A stretch of DNA of 5,041 nt from the NCBI GenBank assembly GCA_016840905.1, contig JAEORM010000313.1, forward strand, positions 1-5,041. Direction: 5' to 3'. The DNA comes from Candidatus Gerdarchaeota archaeon. Its GTDB lineage: Archaea > Asgardarchaeota > Heimdallarchaeia > JABLTI01. The translations under genes and the position numbers were made by a program. This document shows, piece after piece, positions 1 to 5,041 of the stretch (position 1 is the stretch's first letter; each line of letters opens with the position of its first letter). Below the pieces are notes generated by a model. It ran no database searches. It worked only from the letters and a program-made list of their open reading frames with translations, and was not told where the DNA came from.

Positions 1-671
1 GTATAGGCATCACTCGTTATTAGGTCTACATAATCCTTATTAGCTAACACTATATCTTTAAATACTTTAAGAGAAAACAAAGAAAATTCTACTGCATCTT
101 TTGCTACTTGTTTAACTTTATCAACTTCATCGGGTTTAATTGGTCTGGAAACACCACCAGGTAAACCTAACACAGGATGGATTACTTTTCCACCAAGCAT
201 CGTTATGATGTCTCTAAGTTTCCTTCTCATCCCTATAACTTGAAGACCAACATCTTTACCAACTTTTTTTATAACACCTACTATATTTCTTTCTGCTTTG
301 GGTGCTGTAGGTCCAACTATAAAGTCTGGTCCACCAAGAACATAAAGATGTAATGCATGGTCTTCAAGCATAAAGGCATTATAAACTAATTCTCTGATAT
401 TTTTCGCTGTTTGCGTAGGTTCACATTTATAAAGATCATCAAGGGTTTTAGTTCCGGCCATATGATGAGCAGTTGGACAAACACCACAAATTCGAGAAGT
501 TATTTGGGGCATATCTTCTGCTAATCTACCTTCGGCAAACTTTTCAAAACCACGAATTTCAGGTATTTGAAGATAAGCTTTTGAACAATTTCCATCATCG
601 TCAAGCACCACAACGATTTTACCGTGTCCTTCAAGCCTAGTAATTGGATCGACAATTATTTCTTTAACCAT
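1..671 (-). CDS. mvhA: F420-non-reducing [NiFe] hydrogenase large subunit MvhA (partial, C-terminus beyond window)
   Basis: Large catalytic subunit of a cytoplasmic group 3c [NiFe] hydrogenase, which oxidises H2 and sends the electrons to MvhG. The frame is open from an ATG at 671 to the window edge and gives 223 residues. Visible family marks are the N-terminal RLEGH (residues 12-16, with the conserved Glu14), the first nickel-binding motif RICGVCP (residues 60-66, Cys62 and Cys65) followed by AHH, the segment HALHLYVLGGPDF, and HPVLGLPGG. The second nickel-binding pair, DPCxxC near the C-terminus, lies outside the window, so an intact active site is inferred. The start is fixed by a strong ribosome site that contains the stop codon of mvhG, with 5 bases between the genes. 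Family members are usually about 450-480 residues, so roughly half is seen. A VhuA/FrhA-type relative is possible, but the neighbouring mvhG, mvhD and hdrA favour MvhA. Confidence 0.95.
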   Translation of the reverse strand, partial: MVKEIIVDPITRLEGHGKIVVVLDDDGNCSKAYLQIPEIRGFEKFAEGRLAEDMPQITSRICGVCPTAHHMAGTKTLDDLYKCEPTQTAKNIRELVYNAFMLEDHALHLYVLGGPDFIVGPTAPKAERNIVGVIKKVGKDVGLQVIGMRRKLRDIITMLGGKVIHPVLGLPGGVSRPIKPDEVDKVKQVAKDAVEFSLFSLKVFKDIVLANKDYVDLITSDAY

Positions 672-676
672 CTATC

Positions 677-683
677 TCACCCC
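677..683 (-). promoter_or_regulatory. Ribosome binding site of mvhA overlapping the mvhG stop
   Basis: On the minus strand the site reads GGGGTGA, followed by five bases and the ATG at 671. Its last three bases are the TGA stop of mvhG, so a ribosome ending mvhG sits on the mvhA start site. This suggests translational coupling of the two hydrogenase subunits (inference). Confidence 0.75.
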
Positions 684-1669
684 TTTCTTCCAACTCTACC
701 TTTTAAACTAGAAGCTGGTAAAGAATATCGGTATAGTGTTCCTACTGGGTCAGGCATTCCATCAAATGCTGCTTTAATATCTTCTTCGTTTTGGAGATCA
801 ACAGAACTAGCAATAAATGAAGCACCCTTTCCGCCGTAATCTTCAACGTTATCCAATGAACCAAAACAACCAGTGCAACACATCCCGGCTTTTATACAAA
901 GTGTACCACAACCTCCTCTTGTCACAGGACCAAGGCATAAAAGACCTTGAGCTAAGTAACATTTTGTAGGATCGACCATAACTTGATGTGGTCTCTTTAA
1001 ATTTTTCAATTGAATTTTATCTGGTTTGGTTTCATTTAATTCACATTCATAACATAAAGCTTTACTACTTGCACCAAGCACTGAACCTTTAGGAGGAAGG
1101 TTTCCTGATAAAAGGGTTTCAAGTGCTTTCCATGTTACATCAGGTGTTGGTGGACATCCTGGAATATAATAATCAACATCAATAACCTCGTCTAATGGCT
1201 TTAATGTAGCATACACTTCAGGTAATTTTAAATCTACATTATCTAATTTAGTCATACTTTGTGGTAAGACTTTTGTTTCGTTAACTGTAGATGGAGTTTC
1301 TAAATATGCACGTGATAAGATATCTTTTTTATCATATAGGTTGGCTAAACCTGGAACTCCACCCCAAGCAGAACATGCTCCATATGCTATTATAATTTTA
1401 GATTTTTTTCTAAGCAGTTCAGCAAGATGTTTATGTTCATCTACCCTTATTCCACCATTTATTAAAGTAGCAGTGATTGAACCGTCAGGTATAGCTTCTA
1501 CATCACTTACTTTAAAGTCCAAAGCAACAGGCCAAAAAACAATATCTACCAGATTTACTAAATCAAGGATTTTTTCTGCTACATCTACTACAGCTTCTTC
1601 ACATCCACCACAACTAGCAAACCAAGTTAATGCAACCTTAGGTTTTTCCACCTTAGATTTCCTACTCAT
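677..1669 (-). CDS. mvhG: F420-non-reducing [NiFe] hydrogenase small subunit MvhG
   Basis: Electron-transfer small subunit (330 residues) that links the NiFe site of MvhA to MvhD by iron-sulfur clusters. The N-terminal half shows the proximal-cluster cysteines: SCGGCEE (Cys20, Cys23), YGACSAWGG (Cys99) and PGCPPTPD (Cys172). The C-terminal half is cysteine-rich, with Cys206, 209, 237, 245, 254, 258, 264, 265 and 268. It includes the signature GLLCLGPVTRGGCG and ends in the family-typical DPVGTLYRYSLP, so the gene is complete. It is slightly longer than the roughly 290-310 residues I recall for methanogen MvhG. There is no twin-arginine signal peptide, which fits a cytoplasmic enzyme. The ATG at 1669 overlaps the mvhD stop by one base (TAATG) and has AGGTGA seven bases upstream. 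One oddity is a Cys at 264, where homologues as I remember them have Pro (PCRGC-like motif, here CCTGC). Confidence 0.96.
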   Translation of the reverse strand: MSRKSKVEKPKVALTWFASCGGCEEAVVDVAEKILDLVNLVDIVFWPVALDFKVSDVEAIPDGSITATLINGGIRVDEHKHLAELLRKKSKIIIAYGACSAWGGVPGLANLYDKKDILSRAYLETPSTVNETKVLPQSMTKLDNVDLKLPEVYATLKPLDEVIDVDYYIPGCPPTPDVTWKALETLLSGNLPPKGSVLGASSKALCYECELNETKPDKIQLKNLKRPHQVMVDPTKCYLAQGLLCLGPVTRGGCGTLCIKAGMCCTGCFGSLDNVEDYGGKGASFIASSVDLQNEEDIKAAFDGMPDPVGTLYRYSLPASSLKGRVGRKG

Positions 1670-2097
1670 TACTTTTTCACCTGTTCAATCGGTTCTATAT
1701 CTACTTTGGGTTTTAATGTTTTTAATTCCTCAACCATTTCATTAGCTACTCTCATGAACTTTTCTCCTTCAGATGCTGAAATCCATTCAAGTCTAAATCT
1801 CTCCTTTTCTATGCCTAGCTTTTCTAACATACGTTTAAGTAAAATAAATCTACGAAGAGCTTTATAGTTTCCTTCCATATAATGACAATCACCGGGATGA
1901 CAACCTGCTATAAGTACACCGCTTGCACCTTCTTGGAATGCTTTCAAAACAAATTGTGGATCAATTCTTCCAGAGCACATAACTCTAACAACTCTTATAT
2001 TAGGAGGGTAACTCATTCTACTCGTTCCAGCTAAATCCATCGCTGCATAAGAACACCAATTACATGCAAATACAACAATCTTTGGTTCTTCACTCAT
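1669..2097 (-). CDS. mvhD: MvhD, [2Fe-2S] adaptor between hydrogenase and HdrA
   Basis: Small iron-sulfur protein (142 residues from the chosen start) that carries electrons from MvhG to the flavoprotein HdrA in the Mvh-Hdr complex. The family cysteines are present: CNWC (Cys12, Cys15), MCSGRID (Cys41) and GCHPGDCHY (Cys66, Cys71). Homologous MvhD proteins bind one [2Fe-2S] cluster. The size matches a stand-alone MvhD; it is not fused to HdrA as in some organisms. The cysteines are encoded by ordinary TGT/TGC codons and there is no in-frame TGA, so it is not the selenocysteine form known in some Methanococcales. A longer reading from a TTG at 2106 is possible. I chose the ATG at 2097 because GAGTTGA at 2103-2109 is correctly spaced for it and sits directly on the TTG. 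The gene lies between hdrA (5-base gap) and mvhG (one-base overlap). Confidence 0.95.
   Translation of the reverse strand: MSEEPKIVVFACNWCSYAAMDLAGTSRMSYPPNIRVVRVMCSGRIDPQFVLKAFQEGASGVLIAGCHPGDCHYMEGNYKALRRFILLKRMLEKLGIEKERFRLEWISASEGEKFMRVANEMVEELKTLKPKVDIEPIEQVKK
1677..1682 (-). promoter_or_regulatory. Ribosome binding site of mvhG inside the mvhD end
   Basis: AGGTGA on the minus strand lies seven bases before the mvhG ATG and within the last codons of mvhD. The TAATG overlap plus this site supports the ATG at 1669 as the true start and suggests coupled translation. Confidence 0.65.
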
Positions 2098-2102
2098 CTT
2101 TA

Positions 2103-2109
2103 TCAACTC
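2103..2109 (-). promoter_or_regulatory. Ribosome binding site of mvhD overlapping the hdrA stop
   Basis: GAGTTGA on the minus strand differs by one base from GAGGTGA and is followed by five bases and the ATG at 2097. Its last three bases are the hdrA TGA stop. It decides the mvhD start: a TTG start at 2106 would lie inside this site. Confidence 0.55.
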
Positions 2110-4049
2110 TTTTTAAAACAAGCCTCCACCTGAGCTATAACTTGCCCATCCTTAAAACTTGATTGTTGCATAGCACCTGATGGGCAAGCAGCTACACATG
2201 TTCCACAACTTTTACATAACGCAATATCGACAGACGCAACTTTCTTGTCTTTTTTTTCGATTCTTGATATGGCCTCATAAGGACATACAGCAACACAAAT
2301 ACCGCATCCGCTACAAATATCTTCATTTACTCGAGCAATTATTGGTTCAATTTCAATGGTTTTTTTGTAAACCAAACCAGCTACTTTCACTGATGCAGCT
2401 CCACCCCCTGTGATGCTCTCAATGATATTTTTAGGGCTTGTGACTGTTCCTGCTAAATATATTCCATCTGCTGGTGCTTCTACTGGCCTTAATTTCAAAT
2501 GTGCTTCTCTTATGAATCCTTCAGGACTGCAACCAACTTTAACGATAGAACGGATCTTTTCCATTTCTTTATTTGGGCTCATGCCAGTTGCTAGAACCAC
2601 CGTGTCTACAGGTATTAGGATGTTTTCTTGAGTTGTGGTATCATATACTTCAACATCGATACTTCCAGATTTAAGATTTACCTTAGGGGGTTCATTGAAT
2701 CGGAGAAAAGGTACGAAATTTTCAGAAGCTTTTTCATATAATCGTTCTTCTAATCTTCCATATGTTCTTATATCTTTGTATAATACATAGATATTTATAT
2801 CTGGATAATGAGTTTTAATTTCTGATATGTTCTTTAAAGAAGATGAACAACACATTCTTGAACAATAAATGTTTGAATTTGGTGTGGTACCAAGTGAACC
2901 CACACACATTATGAAAACAATGTTTTGGGGTATTTTACCATTAAATATAAGTTCTCCTTTAGTAGGACCATCAGAATCTAAAAGCCTTTCTAATTGGAAA
3001 AGAGTTATTATTTGCGGCGAAGTATCATATCCATATTCTCCTTTAACTGGTTCATAAGGAGTGTAACCAGTAGCTAAAACAATACTGCCATTATAAACTT
3101 CAATCACACTTCCTTTATCATTCAGATTTATGGCTTTAGGTTTACAAACTTCTACGCATTTTCCACACTTAGTGCATATTTTTGGGTCAATTACATAGGT
3201 TGAAGGGTGTGCGCCATTAAATGGTAAATAAATTGCTTTTCTCTTATTAAGATTAAATTCATATTCATTTGGAGTTTCTTCAGGACAAACTGTTACACAA
3301 TCTCCACATAGATTGCAATTTTCATTAACAAATCTTGGATTGATTCTAATATGAGTTTTAAAATTTCCTACAGAACCATCAATTTTTTCGATTTCTGAAT
3401 TACTAAATAAATGAATTTTAGGATTTGTTTTTATAGAATCTATTAATGCTTTACTCAACTCTGAACCTTTTTTATTTGAATAGTATAATTTACCTAATCT
3501 AGCTGCTGTTCCACCAACTGTAGGTAATCTTTCAATTAAATATACATCTATATCTTTTTGTGCTAGATTAAAGGCCGTATTCATACCTGCTACTCCTGCG
3601 CCAATAATTAATGTGCTAGGATGGACGTCGTACTCAATTTTTTCTAATGGTTCTAATAGACTAGCTTTGGAAACACCCATTCTTACAAGATCTTTGGCTT
3701 TTTCTGTTGCTGCTTTTTTATCTTGAGGATGAACCCATGAACAATGTTCGCGTATGTTTACCATTTCAAGTAAATAACGATTTAGACCAGCTTCATGAAT
3801 AGCATCTCTAAATGTTGTTTCATGCATTGATGGAGAACAGGCAGCGACAACAATTCTATTAAGATTGTGTTCTTGTATATCTTTTTTTATCATATCTTGA
3901 CCAGGAGCTGAACATGTAAATACATAGTCTTTGGCTATAACGACATTCGGAAGGTCTTTAGCATGTTGAATTACAGTTTTAATATCAACAGTACCTGCAA
4001 TATTCAAACCACAATGACATACATATACACCTATTCTTGGTTTTTCCAT
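2103..4049 (-). CDS. hdrA: HdrA, FAD and iron-sulfur subunit of heterodisulfide reductase-type complex (divergent, complete)
   Basis: Flavin-containing electron-bifurcating subunit (648 residues from the chosen start), near the usual 650-670 of methanogen HdrA. Domains in order: an N-terminal cysteine domain (YVCHCG at Cys11/Cys13, Cys46, AACSP at Cys71); a thioredoxin-reductase-like FAD domain from about 145 with GAGVAG (150-155) and VGG (178-180); an inserted two-cluster ferredoxin domain (Cys245/248/251/255 and Cys292/295/298/302); ATGY (326-329); the HdrA cluster set CVGS...YCSRMCC (Cys382, 396, 400, 401); [11 protein letters not shown] (532-542); and a C-terminal two-cluster ferredoxin domain (Cys579/582/585/589 and Cys612/615/618/622). 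Two departures from canonical HdrA stand out. The CSxC-type cysteine segment expected near residues 185-200 is absent, and the usual DIRAFGKG is DIRTYGRL (426-433). The ATG at 4049 is chosen over a GTG at 4058 because the GTG lies inside the ribosome site GGAGGTGA. The role as partner of the adjacent MvhD and the upstream HdrA-like protein is inferred. Confidence 0.93.
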   Translation of the reverse strand: MEKPRIGVYVCHCGLNIAGTVDIKTVIQHAKDLPNVVIAKDYVFTCSAPGQDMIKKDIQEHNLNRIVVAACSPSMHETTFRDAIHEAGLNRYLLEMVNIREHCSWVHPQDKKAATEKAKDLVRMGVSKASLLEPLEKIEYDVHPSTLIIGAGVAGMNTAFNLAQKDIDVYLIERLPTVGGTAARLGKLYYSNKKGSELSKALIDSIKTNPKIHLFSNSEIEKIDGSVGNFKTHIRINPRFVNENCNLCGDCVTVCPEETPNEYEFNLNKRKAIYLPFNGAHPSTYVIDPKICTKCGKCVEVCKPKAINLNDKGSVIEVYNGSIVLATGYTPYEPVKGEYGYDTSPQIITLFQLERLLDSDGPTKGELIFNGKIPQNIVFIMCVGSLGTTPNSNIYCSRMCCSSSLKNISEIKTHYPDINIYVLYKDIRTYGRLEERLYEKASENFVPFLRFNEPPKVNLKSGSIDVEVYDTTTQENILIPVDTVVLATGMSPNKEMEKIRSIVKVGCSPEGFIREAHLKLRPVEAPADGIYLAGTVTSPKNIIESITGGGAASVKVAGLVYKKTIEIEPIIARVNEDICSGCGICVAVCPYEAISRIEKKDKKVASVDIALCKSCGTCVAACPSGAMQQSSFKDGQVIAQVEACFKKS

Positions 4050-4054
4050 ACTCT

Positions 4055-4063
4055 TCACCTCCC
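4055..4063 (-). promoter_or_regulatory. Strong ribosome binding site of hdrA overlapping the upstream stop
   Basis: GGGAGGTGA on the minus strand is a near-perfect Shine-Dalgarno sequence, five bases before the ATG at 4049. Its final TGA is the stop of the upstream hdrA-like gene, and its GTG (4056-4058) is the apparent but unlikely alternative start of hdrA. Confidence 0.85.
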
Positions 4064-5041
4064 AGCAAAAATTGAAGCTCGCATTGCAGCTGCACTAGCT
4101 TGAGTAATCGAATCAGGAATATCTTTTGGACCGGCAACAAGACCGGCAACATATATACCTTCAGTTGTTGTTGCAACAGGGTCAAGATAAGGGTCTTTAA
4201 GCTTTACAAATTTATCTTCATCAATTGGAAGGGGGATGATGGACTCAATGGGTAACATTTTTGAACCAACAGCTAAGACTGTCATATCGAAATCAGATTT
4301 ATTCATATTTTCTGATTCTGTATCTTCATACCAAATAATCAAATTTTTTGATTTTGGGTCTTCTTCTATTTTAGCTGGTCTGCCCTTTATGAAATTAATA
4401 TTAAATTCCTCTTTAGCTCGGTTATAGAATTCTTGGTATCCTTTTCCAAAAGCTCTAATATCCATATAAAAAATTGTACATTCAATTCCAGGTAAATGTT
4501 CTTTTGCAAGAATTGCTTCTTTTACTGAAGCCATGCAACAGTATGTTGAGCAATAAAAGTTAGTCAAAGTATCTCTTGAACATACACATTGAATAAAAGC
4601 TATACTTTTAGGATTTTGTTTATCTGATTTTCTTATTATTTCTCCATTCGTAGGTCCAGTGGATGACAGTAATCTTTCAAATTCAAGTGAAGTATAGACA
4701 TTAGTATATTTTCCATATCCATACAAAGGTTTCTTTTTAGGATCTTCAAGTTCATAGCCTGTTGATATGATGATAGAAGCTACGTTTAATTCTAATTCCT
4801 TTGCTTGTTGTGTAAAGTCAATAGCTTTCGTTGGGCAGAACTTTTCACAAACCTTACATATACCTTTTTTAAAATAGGCACAATTTTCAGTATCTATCAC
4901 GGGAATAAGAGGAACTGCTTGAGGAAAATCAAAATATATGGCTTTTCGTTCACCGAGATTTAAATTAAATTGACTAGGTGCCTTATATGGACATTTTTGA
5001 ACACAGGTACCGCATCCTGTGCATAAATCTTCATTTACATA
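4055..5041 (-). CDS. hdrA: HdrA-like subunit lacking the C-terminal ferredoxin domain (partial, N-terminus beyond window)
   Basis: The frame is open from the window edge, giving 328 visible residues; by alignment with the downstream HdrA, up to about 240 N-terminal residues are missing. Visible parts, numbered from the edge: the inserted ferredoxin domain with CTGCGTCVQKCP (Cys7/10/13/17) and a second cluster with a longer first loop (Cys54, Cys62, Cys65, Cys69); RKAIYFDFPQAVPL; a flavin-domain STGY; GPTNGEI; the cysteine set CVCS...YCSTYCC (Cys152, 164, 168, 169, plus an extra Cys154); DIRAFGKG; KGRPAKI; and VAGLVAGPKDIPDSITQASAAAMRA. These match canonical HdrA flavin-domain motifs better than the downstream copy does. 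The protein ends just after this segment, with no C-terminal two-cluster ferredoxin domain. The end looks natural: the TGA sits inside the ribosome site of the next gene. A GTG at 4900 is not the start, because homology to the ferredoxin domain continues upstream. It probably pairs with the downstream HdrA. Confidence 0.92.
   Translation of the reverse strand, partial: YVNEDLCTGCGTCVQKCPYKAPSQFNLNLGERKAIYFDFPQAVPLIPVIDTENCAYFKKGICKVCEKFCPTKAIDFTQQAKELELNVASIIISTGYELEDPKKKPLYGYGKYTNVYTSLEFERLLSSTGPTNGEIIRKSDKQNPKSIAFIQCVCSRDTLTNFYCSTYCCMASVKEAILAKEHLPGIECTIFYMDIRAFGKGYQEFYNRAKEEFNINFIKGRPAKIEEDPKSKNLIIWYEDTESENMNKSDFDMTVLAVGSKMLPIESIIPLPIDEDKFVKLKDPYLDPVATTTEGIYVAGLVAGPKDIPDSITQASAAAMRASIFAGR

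Noticed and set aside
624..839. Plus-strand open frame across the mvhG/mvhA junction
   Set aside because: It overlaps two strongly supported minus-strand genes, has no recognisable motif and is a shadow frame.
1341..1745. 134-residue plus-strand open frame
   Set aside because: It lies antisense to mvhG and mvhD, with a low-complexity Ser/Thr-rich product and no homology that I recognise.
2180..3057. Three short plus-strand frames (2180-2413, 2410-2631, 2869-3057)
   Set aside because: All are antisense to the well-supported hdrA coding region and show no protein signature.
1669..4058. Selenocysteine (in-frame TGA) in HdrA or MvhD
   Set aside because: Both frames run without internal TGA and the expected cluster positions use TGT or TGC codons.
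4050..4070. Frameshift joining the two HdrA genes into one, or a decayed C-terminal domain
   Set aside because: Both sides of the junction contain their own ferredoxin and flavin domains, and a strong ribosome site marks a genuine gene start, so they are two genes.
3985..4185. 66-residue minus-strand frame across the hdrA junction
   Set aside because: It overlaps the end of one hdrA and the start of the other in a different frame and has no ribosome site or domain.
4055..4900. A 281-residue protein starting at a GTG at 4900
   Set aside because: The same frame stays open to the window edge and upstream codons encode the first ferredoxin-domain cluster (CTGCGTCVQKCP), so the gene is larger and simply cut by the window.

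Overview
The window holds five genes, all on the minus strand, packed with no gene-free stretch. In transcription order (high to low coordinates) they are: the C-terminal part of an HdrA-like iron-sulfur flavoprotein (4055-5041, cut by the window edge); a complete second HdrA (2103-4049); MvhD (1669-2097); MvhG, the small subunit of an F420-non-reducing [NiFe] hydrogenase (677-1669); and the N-terminal part of MvhA, the hydrogenase large subunit (1-671, cut by the window edge). This is an hdrA-hdrA-mvhD-mvhG-mvhA operon segment from the heterodisulfide-reductase-linked, group 3c [NiFe] hydrogenase family.

How the parts should work together, by family knowledge: MvhA splits H2 at its NiFe site. 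MvhG carries electrons through iron-sulfur clusters, and MvhD passes them by a [2Fe-2S] cluster to HdrA. HdrA uses FAD to bifurcate them, with one branch going to a low-potential ferredoxin and the other to a disulfide-type acceptor, usually through HdrC and HdrB. HdrB and HdrC are not in the window, so the high-potential acceptor cannot be told.

The most interesting point is that the two neighbouring HdrA proteins are not equivalent. The upstream one keeps the usual flavin-domain motifs but ends without the C-terminal two-cluster ferredoxin domain. The downstream one has the N-terminal cysteine domain and the C-terminal ferredoxin domain, but has lost the CSxC cysteine segment after the Rossmann fold and has a diverged flavin-domain motif. 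This looks like a complementary pair that could form an asymmetric HdrA heterodimer.

The sequence is AT-rich, with many ATA, AGA and AAA codons. Gene junctions are very tight. At three of four junctions the upstream TGA stop lies inside a GGTGA-like Shine-Dalgarno site, 5 bases before the next ATG, and the fourth is a one-base TAATG overlap. These sites also correct two start codons (hdrA and mvhD). The gene content fits an anaerobic archaeon (methanogen-related, or an uncultured lineage with Mvh-Hdr) or an anaerobic bacterium such as a sulfate reducer or syntroph. I lean slightly towards an archaeon but cannot settle this from the window. No promoter, terminator, RNA gene, repeat, CRISPR array or mobile element is seen.
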